From contig JBBRMF010000035.1 of assembly GCA_038230975.1 (NCBI GenBank), positions 1 to 28,773 of the forward strand: a stretch of 28,773 nt of DNA, written 5' to 3'. The translations under genes and the position numbers were made by a program. This document shows, piece after piece, positions 7,288 through 15,509 of this stretch. The stretch's first letter is position 1. Every line of letters begins with the position of its first letter. The notes beneath the pieces are model-generated. The model made no database searches. It was given only the letters and a program-made list of their open reading frames with translations, and had not been told where the DNA came from. The stretch comes from JANXVV01 sp038230975. Lineage in GTDB: Bacteria; Planctomycetota; Phycisphaerae; Tepidisphaerales; Tepidisphaeraceae.

Positions 7288-7602
7288 ATGATAAATGGAG
7301 TCAATAACAACTTGAGTTTGGGCAAACTCGCGGACGGCGGAGTTTCGCCCGCGAAACCTTTGGGCGCAGGAGGCGCTGGCACATCGAGCTTCGCCGATGC
7401 GCTGAAAAACAGCATTGGTGAGGTTTCCCGCATGCAGCAGGATGCGACCAAGGCGGTTGAAGATCTCGCCACGGGCAAAAGTGAAAATGTCACCGGGGTC
7501 ATGACCGCGATGGAAAAATCGGATCTCGCATTCAAGACATTGCTCGCCATCCGCACGAAGCTGATGGAGGCTTACGACGAGATTAAAAATATTCCGATCT
7601 AA
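7288..7602 (+). CDS. fliE: Flagellar hook-basal body protein FliE
   Basis: FliE joins the MS ring to the rod. At 104 aa it has the normal length. The N-terminus is variable and Gly/Ala-rich; the conserved part begins at SSFADALKNSIGEVSRMQQD and runs through AVEDLATGKSENVTGVM to the C-terminal helix EKSDLAFKTLLAIRTKLMEA, closing YDEIKNIPI, which is the family hallmark. No Shine-Dalgarno is visible: the 13 nt before the ATG are AT-rich and the heptamer array occupies the space upstream. Confidence 0.94.
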   Translation: MINGVNNNLSLGKLADGGVSPAKPLGAGGAGTSSFADALKNSIGEVSRMQQDATKAVEDLATGKSENVTGVMTAMEKSDLAFKTLLAIRTKLMEAYDEIKNIPI

Positions 7603-7612
7603 TTTGCGATTT

Positions 7613-7627
7613 GGGGTTTGCAATTGC
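7613..7627 (+). promoter_or_regulatory. Weak sigma-54-like site in fliE-fliF gap
   Basis: GGGGTTTGCAATTGC keeps the invariant GG and TTGC elements at correct spacing but lacks the T and C around the GG. It sits in the 126-bp gap between fliE and fliF, which also holds a perfect palindrome with arms GTTTTGCA and TGCAAAAC (7670-7687) and a CTCtCCGG/CCGGtGAG hairpin (about 7688-7708). It may be an internal promoter; a chance match is equally possible. Confidence 0.25.
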
Positions 7628-7728
7628 AGATCGATGTATGGTAATTCTGTTCGCATATCGAACGACGTAGTTTTGCAAATGCAAAACCTCTCCGGCGGAG
7701 CCGGTGAGAATGCCAAGGAAGGCTGACC

Positions 7729-9444
7729 ATGGATTTTCTCAAGAACCAACTCGAGCGCCTCCAGGCGCAATTCGGCCAACTCACCGCCAGCCAGAAAATG
7801 CTGTCGGTATCCCTCATTGCCATTATGATCATGACGCTCACCTGGTGGGGAAGGTATGCAGGCACTCCTGAGATGCAGGCGCTGCTGGACCAGGAATTAT
7901 CAGCAGAAGATTTCAGTCGAATCTCAAAAAACCTGACCTTGAAGGGCATTCCCTTCACTACAAGTGGAATGAAGATTCTCGTTCCCGCGGATCGGCAGTA
8001 CCAAACGCTGGGTGATTTGGCAGGCGAAAATTTGCTTCCCAGAGATACCTCAAGTGCGTTCACGGAACTGATGGCCAAAATGGGGAACCCGCTGAATCCG
8101 CATGAAACCACGCAAGCGATCATGAATCAGGCCAAGCAGTTGTCGCTTGCAGAAGTCATTAGGCACATGCCAGGTGGAGTACTGAGCGCGCGGGTGGAAC
8201 TGGACGTCACTGAAAAACGGCGAATCGATAACCCGATCTTTGCCAAGGCCTCTATCTCCGTAAATATGAAGCAACCCGGAACAGCCAAAAGCAGTTTGGT
8301 GGATGCAATCGCGAATTTTGTTTCAGGTTCTGTGGCAAGTCTGGACCGTTCGCGCGTGAGCGTCATCATTGATGGAGCCACCCGGCTTGCGGGTAACGGT
8401 GTCGATAGCGAAGACAGCGGTTTTGGAAGTGGTTCTCAGGACGAACTGCAAAAACGCGAAACTTACTACGCCTGGAAAATCTACGGCCTATTGCAGTTTT
8501 GCGATAACGTACATGCCGAGGTCAAAGTCGAGCTAAAGGCCGATTCCACGCAGACCACCCTCGAAACATATGATCCAAAAGGCAGCGTGTCGAAGGTTTC
8601 TGAAACAACGAATGAAACGCAATCGACTACGTCCGGCGGTCGTCCGCCAGGGGATCCCGGTTTGACCGCAAACACCGGTTCAAATCAGCCCTTGGCGATC
8701 GGTTCCGGTGGCGGCGGAGAGTCCACGAGCAACACCATCGACAAGACCACGGAAAAAATCGAAAATCATATCGGGAAAAAGGTTCAGCTCACCAAGACTC
8801 CTCCGACTATGGTCGTTGCCTCGGCTTCGGTATTCATGCCTCGTAGTTTCTTTATCAAGGCCTATAAGACCGAAACGCGAACCGATAAAGATCCGAGCGA
8901 GACACTTCTTGAGCCATACATCAAGAAGCTTCTCGAAAGCTATCGGGGGCATGTCAAAAATTGCATCGGCCTTACTTCGGATGAATCTTTGGCTTTGGAC
9001 ACCTATGTCGATCTGCTGCCGATCGCACCAGAAGTGACGGCACAAGCCACCGGCGGTGTGGCGGTTCTGCTGGGGAGCCACGGGAAAGACATTGTGCTTG
9101 GTATGTTGGCGCTGGCCAGCTTGTTCATGGTTTCGATGATGGTTCGCAAGGGTGGTTCTGCTGGCAGCGTAGTGACCGCCGGAGCACGCGGGGTTACTGC
9201 CAATACATCAACCATGCCGACGGTTGGCACCACGGTCGATGCCATGATTGCCAAGGCAAAACTCAAAGTGGTTGTGGAAGATGATGCCGCCGAGGTCGGT
9301 GAAGGCGGTCAGGCTCTCGACGGTATCGAAATGGATGACGATTCCATTCGTGCTCAACAGGTGATCGAGCAGGTTTCAGACCTCGTTAAAGAAAACCCCG
9401 ACGTCGGTGCGTCTCTCATCAAACGATGGATGACCCATGCTTGA
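7729..9444 (+). CDS. fliF: Flagellar MS-ring protein FliF
   Basis: FliF builds the inner-membrane MS ring on which the C ring and export gate assemble. The 571-aa product has TM1 at residues 24-41 and TM2 near 454-472 (DIVLGMLALASLFMVSMMV). Between them lie the ring-building motifs, including GIPFTT, GDLAGENLLPRD and VRVELDV-like segments with SVSVNMK-type repeats, then a Gly/Ser-rich low-complexity loop (about 300-340). The cytoplasmic tail ends with VIEQVSDLVKENPDVGASLI, the helix that binds FliG. The protein has the family's usual length. AAGGAAGG lies 8 nt before the ATG, one of the better ribosome sites in the cluster. Confidence 0.95.
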   Translation: MDFLKNQLERLQAQFGQLTASQKMLSVSLIAIMIMTLTWWGRYAGTPEMQALLDQELSAEDFSRISKNLTLKGIPFTTSGMKILVPADRQYQTLGDLAGENLLPRDTSSAFTELMAKMGNPLNPHETTQAIMNQAKQLSLAEVIRHMPGGVLSARVELDVTEKRRIDNPIFAKASISVNMKQPGTAKSSLVDAIANFVSGSVASLDRSRVSVIIDGATRLAGNGVDSEDSGFGSGSQDELQKRETYYAWKIYGLLQFCDNVHAEVKVELKADSTQTTLETYDPKGSVSKVSETTNETQSTTSGGRPPGDPGLTANTGSNQPLAIGSGGGGESTSNTIDKTTEKIENHIGKKVQLTKTPPTMVVASASVFMPRSFFIKAYKTETRTDKDPSETLLEPYIKKLLESYRGHVKNCIGLTSDESLALDTYVDLLPIAPEVTAQATGGVAVLLGSHGKDIVLGMLALASLFMVSMMVRKGGSAGSVVTAGARGVTANTSTMPTVGTTVDAMIAKAKLKVVVEDDAAEVGEGGQALDGIEMDDDSIRAQQVIEQVSDLVKENPDVGASLIKRWMTHA

Positions 9445-9481
9445 AATGTGTTGAAGAGTCTCGTCTTTTTGAGTTGTATCC

Positions 9482-10489
9482 ATGGCGACCGAAATGTCTG
9501 GTGTTAGAAAATCCGCGATTTTGCTGCTGACTCTTTCCGAGGACGTGGCCGCGGAAATACTCAAACGCCTTCCGCAGACGGCGGTTGAAGAAATTACCCG
9601 CGAAATCGCTTCTCGTCCTCAATCCACACAAGATACGCGACGCCAGGTCTTCGGTGAATTTTATAATCTCGCGATCGGTGATAGCTCGGGAAACGATGGT
9701 GGACTTGAATACGCAAAATCGCTGCTGCGAAAATCGTTGAGTGAAGAAGATGCCAAGCGCGTCATCAATTCGGTTACTCAGCAGGTGCAGACCACACCTT
9801 TTTCATTTCTGCAAAAGGCCGAAAGTGAAAACCTTCTGACGTTTATCCAGGATGAGCACCCGCAGACCATTGCATTGATTCTGGCGCATCTTCCCCCGCA
9901 GAAAGCGTCGGAAATCCTGGTGGGCTTGCCGAGCCAGAAGCAGATCGAAGTCGTGAAGCGCGTCGCGACGATGGAGCAAACAAGCCCGGAAGTCATCAAG
10001 GAAGTTGAGCGCGGCTTAGAGCATCGACTGAGTGACATCGTCAGCCAGACCTTCGAAAAAGCGGGCGGTGTCGACACCGTGGCTGAGATGCTCAACCTTG
10101 CCGACCGATCCACGGAAAAGGGGATCATGGAAGGTCTGGAGGCCGAAGACCCGGATCTTGTCGAGCAGATTCGCCGGCTCATGTTCGTGTTTGAGGACAT
10201 TCTGCTGGTCAACGACAAGGGAATTCAGTCCGTGCTCAAAGAGGTCGACAACAGCGAATTGGCACTCGCGCTCAAGACCGCAAGCCAGGAACTCCGGGAT
10301 AAGATCTTCAAGAACATGTCCGAGAGAGCCGCGCAGCTGATTGGCGAAGACATGCAATACATGGGCCCCGTACGCGTGAGCGATGTGGAATCGGCGCAGC
10401 AGAAGATCGTCGACGTTGTTCGCCGACTCGAAGACTCCGGTGAAATCGTCATCGCCGGTCGAGGTGGAGAAAAGGAAATGGTCGTGTAA
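9482..10489 (+). CDS. fliG: Flagellar motor switch protein FliG
   Basis: FliG is the rotor protein that binds FliF, FliM and the stator MotA. At 335 aa it is full length. The N-domain (1-100) starts SGVRKSAILLLTLSEDVAAE; the EHPQT motif is at 125-129; the hinge motif MFVF is at 234-237; and the C-terminal domain carries the charged torque helix in KTASQELRDKIFKNMSERAA (265-284), then GPVRVSDVESAQQKIVDVVR. All landmarks are intact, so the rotor should be functional. It follows fliF by 37 nt and is separated from fliH by a REPIN-like repeat. Confidence 0.96.
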   Translation: MATEMSGVRKSAILLLTLSEDVAAEILKRLPQTAVEEITREIASRPQSTQDTRRQVFGEFYNLAIGDSSGNDGGLEYAKSLLRKSLSEEDAKRVINSVTQQVQTTPFSFLQKAESENLLTFIQDEHPQTIALILAHLPPQKASEILVGLPSQKQIEVVKRVATMEQTSPEVIKEVERGLEHRLSDIVSQTFEKAGGVDTVAEMLNLADRSTEKGIMEGLEAEDPDLVEQIRRLMFVFEDILLVNDKGIQSVLKEVDNSELALALKTASQELRDKIFKNMSERAAQLIGEDMQYMGPVRVSDVESAQQKIVDVVRRLEDSGEIVIAGRGGEKEMVV

Positions 10490-10511
10490 TGAGGAACACT
10501 GGTCTTGAAGG

Positions 10512-10583
10512 TGTAGGGTGGGTGTATTCACCCACCGATTTTCAGAGTGACACGGATGGTGGGTGGGGTACACCCACCCTACA
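10512..10583. repeat. REPIN-like palindrome, copy A (fliG-fliH gap)
   Basis: This 72-bp element begins TGTAGGGTGGGTGTA and ends TACACCCACCCTACA, so its ends are perfect inverted repeats. Each end is itself a small hairpin (GGGTGGGTG facing CACCCACC), giving two linked palindromes around a centre with GAGTGACAC. A second copy in opposite orientation lies at 13955-14025. It fills most of the space between fliG and fliH and ends 17 nt before the fliH ATG. Confidence 0.9.
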
Positions 10584-10600
10584 ACACTAATAACTAGCCC

Positions 10601-11326
10601 ATGGGTCTGATCAAATCCAAATCCGCTCCCGCAACGCTGGCACCTTTCTCGATGGCCGACATCGCGAAGCAGGCTGCGCAGATTCTGGCGCGGGCGCAGA
10701 GCCGCGCGGACGCGATGCTGGTTGAAGCGCAGACCGTAGCCGAGGAACTTCGAGCAAATGCTCATTCCGAAGGATTGATCGCCGGCCAGCGGGAAGGCAT
10801 CGCCTACGGCTTGAAAGAAGGACGTGAAACCGGCCGCGCTCAATCACTGGAGGAGCAGCGGCATGATCTAACGGCCGTGCTGGGCACGCTCACCTCCGCA
10901 TGTACGGAATTGGATGACCGACGTCGGGAACTGGAAGCGGATGTGCTTCGAGAGGTGACAAATCTCGCGTTGAAGATCGCCGCGCGGATCACCAAACGGC
11001 AAGGTGAGGTCGACCCAGCCGTCCTAGAGCGCAATTTGGCGGCATCACTGAAACTCGTGATCGGAATGCATCGATTGCGCATCGTGATTCATCCGGCTCA
11101 AATGGCAACGCTCACCGATGCATTGCCGCGGCTCAAGCTGCAGTTTCCAACGCTGGATCACGTTGAAATCGTCGAAGATCCACTGATTGCCCCGGGCGGT
11201 TGCAGAATTCTGACCCGCCAGGGTCAAATTGATGCCACGTTGGATGAGCAATTAACTCGCATCGCCGCCGACTTATTTCCCGGCGCGGTTCAACCCCCTG
11301 ATATCGCGGATTCTGCGGCTGCTTGA
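10601..11326 (+). CDS. fliH: FliH-like flagellar export stator protein
   Basis: FliH forms the peripheral stalk that links the export ATPase FliI to the C ring. The 241-aa product has an N-terminal basic part, a long helical Ala/Gln/Glu-rich coiled coil (about 25-110) containing a glycine-spaced stretch (GLIAGQREGIAYGLKEGRET) like the FliH GxxxG repeats, and a C-terminal FliH/SctL domain: LALKIAARITKRQGEVDP, then LRIVIHP and PLIAPGGCRILTRQGQIDA. The order fliG-fliH-fliI is conserved. The ATG has no Shine-Dalgarno; the repeat just upstream may have displaced it. Confidence 0.88.
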   Translation: MGLIKSKSAPATLAPFSMADIAKQAAQILARAQSRADAMLVEAQTVAEELRANAHSEGLIAGQREGIAYGLKEGRETGRAQSLEEQRHDLTAVLGTLTSACTELDDRRRELEADVLREVTNLALKIAARITKRQGEVDPAVLERNLAASLKLVIGMHRLRIVIHPAQMATLTDALPRLKLQFPTLDHVEIVEDPLIAPGGCRILTRQGQIDATLDEQLTRIAADLFPGAVQPPDIADSAAA

Positions 11327-11334
11327 TCCCTCCC

Positions 11335-12705
11335 ATGAATTATCTCACCGCTCAGTTCGAAGCCGTCGAGACATCCATGCCATTTCGCATGGTGGGGCAA
11401 ATACATGGAATCAGCGGGTTGACGTTGGAAGCCGCCGAGCTTCCTCTGCCGGTCGGTTCGTTGTGCCGGATTTCAAGCTTCGGAGGAAGAGAATCATTGG
11501 CCGAAGTGATCGGTTTTCGGCAGGATCACACACTGTTGATGCCGCTGTCTCCGTTGGCGGGGGTCGCGCGCGGGGATCGGATTGAGAATATCGCATCGGC
11601 CCCGCGAATTCCCTGTTCGCAGGATTTGCTCGGGCGCGTGCTGAATGGATTCGGGCAGCCGGTGGATCATGGGCGAGCCATTGCGTTTTCCGAGTCGCGC
11701 CGGATTGATGAACCAAGCGTTGCGCCCTTACAGCGTCAGAATATTCACGAGCCGATCTCGACCAGCCTGCGCGCGATCGATGGCCTGCTAACCTGCGGGC
11801 TGGGGCAGCGCATGGGAATTTTCTCCGGCCCCGGTGTCGGCAAAAGCACGTTGCTTTCGTCCATCGCTCGGAACACCAGTGCCGATGTCTGCGTCGTTGC
11901 GCTCATCGGTGAACGTGGTCGCGAAGTTCAGGAGTTCTTGAGCAAGAGCCTTGGACCGGATGGCATGGCTCGCTGCGTACTCGTGGTAAGCACCGGCGAT
12001 GATCCACCGCTTCTGCGCGTTCGGGCAGCGAAGGTTGCGGCGACGATTTCTGAATATTTCCGCGATAAAGGGAAACACGTCCTACTTCTCATGGACAGCC
12101 TCACGCGACTTTGCCAGGCGCAGCGTCAAATTGGTTTGGCCGCAGGTGAACCGCCGGTGACAAAAGGGCTTCCTCCGAGCGTTTTCTCATTGCTGCCGGA
12201 GATTCTGGAGCGCGCGGGGAAGACGGCCGTCGGATCGATTACCGGTTTCTATACCGTGCTCGTCGAAGGCGACGATTTTAACGAACCGATTCCGGATGCG
12301 GTGAAGGGGATCACCGACGGGCATATCTGGCTCAATCGAAATCTCGCCACGCGCGGTCATTTCCCGGCGATTGACGTGTTGCAAAGCATCAGCCGCGTGC
12401 GCGGAGATGTGGTCGATCAAGAGCAGGTGCGCGCCGCGATACGCGTTCTATCACTTTTGTCGGTGTATCAGACGATCGAAGACATCGTCAATATTGGAGC
12501 CTATGTTCCGGGCGCAAATTCGGAATACGATCTGGCCGTTCAATCGCGGCCCAAAATCCTGAACTTTCTCCAGCAGGCTCCTGCCGATGCGTGCACTCTG
12601 GAACAGTCGAGAAAACAATTGCTGGATTTGACGGCGTGGATCGATCAGATGGACCGGGTCTTGAAATTGCAGGCAGCCAAGGGAAATAGAGCTCCGGTGA
12701 AGTAA
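11335..12705 (+). CDS. fliI: Flagellum-specific ATPase FliI
   Basis: FliI is the ATPase of the flagellar type III export apparatus. The 456-aa product has the F1-beta-like fold: an N-terminal barrel, the segment LLGRVLNGFGQPVD (99-111), Walker A GPGVGKST (165-172; most homologues have GSGVGKST), the catalytic-glutamate segment VVALIGERGREVQEF, Walker B LLLMDSLTR, and the export-ATPase hallmark GLAAGEPPVTKGLPPSVFSL. Start ATG 11335 lies 8 nt after the fliH stop; an in-frame TTG at 11323 overlaps that stop and is an alternative. The close spacing suggests translational coupling with fliH. Confidence 0.96.
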   Translation: MNYLTAQFEAVETSMPFRMVGQIHGISGLTLEAAELPLPVGSLCRISSFGGRESLAEVIGFRQDHTLLMPLSPLAGVARGDRIENIASAPRIPCSQDLLGRVLNGFGQPVDHGRAIAFSESRRIDEPSVAPLQRQNIHEPISTSLRAIDGLLTCGLGQRMGIFSGPGVGKSTLLSSIARNTSADVCVVALIGERGREVQEFLSKSLGPDGMARCVLVVSTGDDPPLLRVRAAKVAATISEYFRDKGKHVLLLMDSLTRLCQAQRQIGLAAGEPPVTKGLPPSVFSLLPEILERAGKTAVGSITGFYTVLVEGDDFNEPIPDAVKGITDGHIWLNRNLATRGHFPAIDVLQSISRVRGDVVDQEQVRAAIRVLSLLSVYQTIEDIVNIGAYVPGANSEYDLAVQSRPKILNFLQQAPADACTLEQSRKQLLDLTAWIDQMDRVLKLQAAKGNRAPVK

Positions 12706-12744
12706 ATCAATGTTGCCCCGCTTTGATTGGGGCCGAAAGCAGCC

Positions 12745-13197
12745 ATGGCGCAGTTCAGCTTTTCGCTTGAGGGAGTATTGCGGCATCGCCGAAATATTGA
12801 ACATGAGAAGCAGCGCGATGTGGCGATGGTCCAGGCGAAAATGACCGCATTGGAAATGCAATTGCATTCGCTGGATGCCGAAGTGAAAACGAGCAATGAC
12901 AGCGTGCGTCAGAATCATTTGACCGGCGTTCTGGATCTTAGCTTTCTGGCGGCTCATCGGCGGTACCTGGCATCGACGCAGAAAAGGGCAATTGAAATTG
13001 CCCGGCAGATGGCCGTCGTGCAACGGCAGTTGGATGCGGCCCGGCAAGTTCTCGCCGACGCCGCGCGCGAGCGAAAGGTCCTGGAAAAGCTACGTGAAAA
13101 GCAGGAAGAAGTCTGGCGAGCGGAACTCCGCCGGAAGGAAGCCGCTGAACAGGATGAAGTGGCGATGCAAATGAGCTATCGAAAGACCCTTACCTAA
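12745..13197 (+). CDS. fliJ: FliJ-like flagellar export protein
   Basis: FliJ is the small coiled-coil central stalk of the export ATPase and escorts chaperones. This 150-aa protein is almost wholly coiled coil, opens with the usual FliJ N-terminus (FSFSLEGVLRHRRNIEHEKQ), has few aromatic residues and ends in a charged helix AELRRKEAAEQDEVAMQM. Length and location directly after fliI match the family. The ATG at 12745 is preferred over a TTG at 12727 because it places FxFxLExVLxxR at the N-terminus as in homologues. The Shine-Dalgarno is weak. Confidence 0.88.
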   Translation: MAQFSFSLEGVLRHRRNIEHEKQRDVAMVQAKMTALEMQLHSLDAEVKTSNDSVRQNHLTGVLDLSFLAAHRRYLASTQKRAIEIARQMAVVQRQLDAARQVLADAARERKVLEKLREKQEEVWRAELRRKEAAEQDEVAMQMSYRKTLT

Positions 13198-13202
13198 ATC
13201 CG

Positions 13203-13236
13203 GTCCCCTCCCCCCGGAGTACCAGGGGGAGGGGAC
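13203..13236. terminator. GC-rich hairpin with AGTA loop (fliJ-motE gap)
   Basis: The stem GTCCCCTCCCCC pairs with GGGGGAGGGGAC; after one C/A mismatch, GG pairs with CC around the loop AGTA. No T-run follows, so it would not be a standard terminator; it may attenuate or stabilise the operon mRNA. A second hairpin of the same style, with the same AGTA loop, lies at 28608-28639, so this is probably a dispersed repeat family. Confidence 0.75.
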
Positions 13237-13265
13237 AAGAGCGGCCATGAATCGCGTGTGATATT

Positions 13266-13937
13266 ATGAAAAAACTCCTAAACGTCCTCGCGATTACCTT
13301 GGCACTGAATTTTCTGGCGTTGGCGGGGGGTGTTGTTTACTTGTTCCAAACCGGTGCTTTAACGCGCGAGAAAATCGTCGTAATCAAGGCGCTCTTGGGT
13401 CCGGCGACGACTCAGGCTACCACTCAGGAAATAAAAGATCAGCCAGACGCATCGACTCAGCCGACAATAAAACTGGAGGAATTATTGGCCAAGGTCTCCG
13501 GACGACCGGCTGGCGAGCAGGTCGAGTTCATGCAGCGAACGTTTGATACGCAAATGGCGCAGTTAGACCGACGACATCGGGAGCTTGCGGCACTGCAAGT
13601 GACGATCGCCAATGCTGAAAAGGCCATGAAAGCCGACCGAGAGAAGTTTGGAGCAGATGCGAAAAAATTTGCGGCTCGTGAAAAGGCAGCAAATAAAGAC
13701 GCGCAGGACAAAGGATTCGCCGACAGCCTTGCCTTGTACGATGCGATGCCACCGAAGCAGGTGAAGGAAATCCTGACGGCCGCAGATGATGCGACGGCCA
13801 CCAAATACCTCCGGGCGATGGAACCGGCGCGGGCGGCGAAAATCCTGAAAGAATTTAAGACAACTTCCGAAACCGAGCGTGTGCAGAAAATTATGGCATC
13901 TATCAGCGGACCGCAGGCGGATGCGAAGGCGAACTAA
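13266..13937 (+). CDS. MotE-like flagellar protein
   Basis: The 223-aa product has one N-terminal membrane segment (residues about 5-28), a Thr/Gln-rich stretch, a long coiled coil (about 75-140) and a C-terminal helical domain with LYDAMPPKQVKEIL, ATKYLRAMEPARAAKILKEF and ERVQKIM. This is the layout of MotE/YlxF, a chaperone for flagellar stator proteins whose C-terminus resembles the N-domain of the magnesium transporter MgtE. The position between fliJ and fliK is also the usual one for this family. Acts at the inner membrane with most of the chain probably in the periplasm. The ribosome site is weak. Confidence 0.75.
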   Translation: MKKLLNVLAITLALNFLALAGGVVYLFQTGALTREKIVVIKALLGPATTQATTQEIKDQPDASTQPTIKLEELLAKVSGRPAGEQVEFMQRTFDTQMAQLDRRHRELAALQVTIANAEKAMKADREKFGADAKKFAAREKAANKDAQDKGFADSLALYDAMPPKQVKEILTAADDATATKYLRAMEPARAAKILKEFKTTSETERVQKIMASISGPQADAKAN

Positions 13938-13954
13938 GTATCTTTGCAGCGATT

Positions 13955-14025
13955 TGTAGGGTGGGTGTACTCGCCCACCTACCCTGTCACTCGGCAAATC
14001 GGTGGGCGCGTACACCCACTCTACA
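13955..14025. repeat. REPIN-like palindrome, copy B (motE-fliK gap)
   Basis: The 71-bp element starts TGTAGGGTGGGTGTACTC and ends GTACACCCACTCTACA. It matches the reverse complement of copy A at 10512-10583 over nearly the whole length, including the centre TGTCACTC-G-AAATCGGTGGG. The two copies are thus the same family inserted in opposite orientations in one operon. It begins 17 nt after the motE-like stop codon and ends 37 nt before the fliK start. Confidence 0.9.
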
Positions 14026-14062
14026 AAAATTGATCGCGTGATTTGCAGTGAAAGGGATGACC

Positions 14063-15448
14063 ATGTCGGCAAGTGTGCAGAATAGTCTTGCTTCGAAACT
14101 GTCGGCAACATCAGTCATTTTGCCGCCCAAGGCTGCGGCTACGGACGGAGCGGATTTTGCGAAGGAGTTGAATCGAGCGAAGGATGGAGGGAAGGCGGAT
14201 GCGGAGCGGGTGAAGGCTAAGTCGCAAGCGGGAGTGAAAAAGGCTTCGAAATCTACTTCTGTTTCCGCAAAAGCGGCGAAGGCTTCGAAGAAATCCTCCG
14301 TAAGTGAAAAGGGTGAGCCGCCTCAAACCGATGATGCCGTTGCAGCGGCTTCGGCTGATCCGATAGCGTTGACCGAAGCTGGCGCGACTGCTGAATCAGC
14401 GGCCAATTCCGCGAACGAACCATCTCCCGATAAATCGAAACCGAAATCAGATTCGCCGTCTGCAAAAGACGCGGTGACGCCCATCGTCAACAATGGAATA
14501 CCTGCAAGCCCGGTGGCCACGGATGCGCCGACGGCGGAACCCAAAAATACGGATTCGTCGGCGGCGGCTCAGGCTTCGATTGAGCGCACGGCGGTCGTGA
14601 TCCCAAATATCCCGAATGACGCAGTACCCAATGCGGCGAGCGAGAAAACAGCTGAATCCAAGCCAAAGCAATCGCCCTCTGATTTTGAAGAAAGCCTCGC
14701 GAAGGCCTCGACGACGCGAGGTAAGGTGCCGGTCGTTGCCCCTCTGGTTGATAGCGAAGACGCGACGCCTGTGATTGCTCCCACTACAAAGGCAACGGCA
14801 ACATCGCAGTCACCCGCAGCCACCACCGACGGCGCGGCTGAGATCATTCCAACCGATCCAAACGCATCGGATGCTGCGGCAAATGACAAGCATTCCGATA
14901 ACACACCGAGTACGGCTTCCCAAGGTCCAACCCTGCAAGCCCAGAGCGCGGTGCCACACACATCGGGTTCAATTCATCCTCAAACCGTGGCCTCGCCCGC
15001 ACCGGAACCCTTGCCCCCGGAGGTAAGATTTGCGACCGCGAATCATGCGACCATTGTCAGCGATGTTCGCACTCGCCTGCTACCGCACGGTGGGTCCATG
15101 CAGATCCGGCTTGATCCTCCGGAGTTGGGGGCGCTACAAGTGTCGGTTGAGATGCGCGATGGCGCGATGACGGCCACCTTCCAGACGTCCAACGAAGATG
15201 CAACTCGATTGCTCAGCCATAGCCTTGGCCAACTGAAGACGGCGCTTGAATCGCAGGGCGTGACGGTGGAGAAGATTCAGGTTCAGCAGTCTCCGAAGAA
15301 TGAGAACTCGCAAAGCCAGGAGGAGCAATCGCCGCAGCAACAGCGCGATGAGGCAAATGCTCGACAAGAACAGCAACGCCGGGAGATGCTCAACCGAATG
15401 TGGCGGCGTGTTTCAGGGGCGAATGATCCGGTTGATTTGGTTGCTTGA
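14063..15448 (+). CDS. fliK: Flagellar hook-length control protein FliK
   Basis: FliK is the secreted molecular ruler that sets hook length and switches export to late substrates. The product of about 461 aa has a long low-complexity N-terminal part rich in Ala, Ser, Lys and Pro (to about 315), then the conserved C-terminal domain (about 325-415) with LLPHGGSMQIRLDPPELGAL, VSVEMRDGAMTATFQTSNED and LLSHSLGQLKTALESQGVTV, and a Gln/Arg/Glu-rich tail. That LxPxxLGxLxV pattern is diagnostic. ATG 14063 is preferred because AAAGGGA lies 5 nt upstream; GTG 14048 and ATG 14057 are in frame. It is the last gene of the flagellar cluster visible on this strand. Confidence 0.92.
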   Translation: MSASVQNSLASKLSATSVILPPKAAATDGADFAKELNRAKDGGKADAERVKAKSQAGVKKASKSTSVSAKAAKASKKSSVSEKGEPPQTDDAVAAASADPIALTEAGATAESAANSANEPSPDKSKPKSDSPSAKDAVTPIVNNGIPASPVATDAPTAEPKNTDSSAAAQASIERTAVVIPNIPNDAVPNAASEKTAESKPKQSPSDFEESLAKASTTRGKVPVVAPLVDSEDATPVIAPTTKATATSQSPAATTDGAAEIIPTDPNASDAAANDKHSDNTPSTASQGPTLQAQSAVPHTSGSIHPQTVASPAPEPLPPEVRFATANHATIVSDVRTRLLPHGGSMQIRLDPPELGALQVSVEMRDGAMTATFQTSNEDATRLLSHSLGQLKTALESQGVTVEKIQVQQSPKNENSQSQEEQSPQQQRDEANARQEQQRREMLNRMWRRVSGANDPVDLVA

Positions 15449-15460
15449 ATGAGTTCGCAA

Positions 15461-15485
15461 CTGAGTTCTCGTGGAACAAACTCAG
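15461..15485. terminator. Weak hairpin after fliK
   Basis: CTGAGTT and AACTCAG form a perfect 7-bp stem with an 11-nt loop between fliK and the convergent gene ending at 15510. No T-run follows directly on the plus strand, so its role as terminator is uncertain. Confidence 0.3.
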
Positions 15486-15509
15486 CGCGCGATTGTCATT
15501 TTGTTCACT

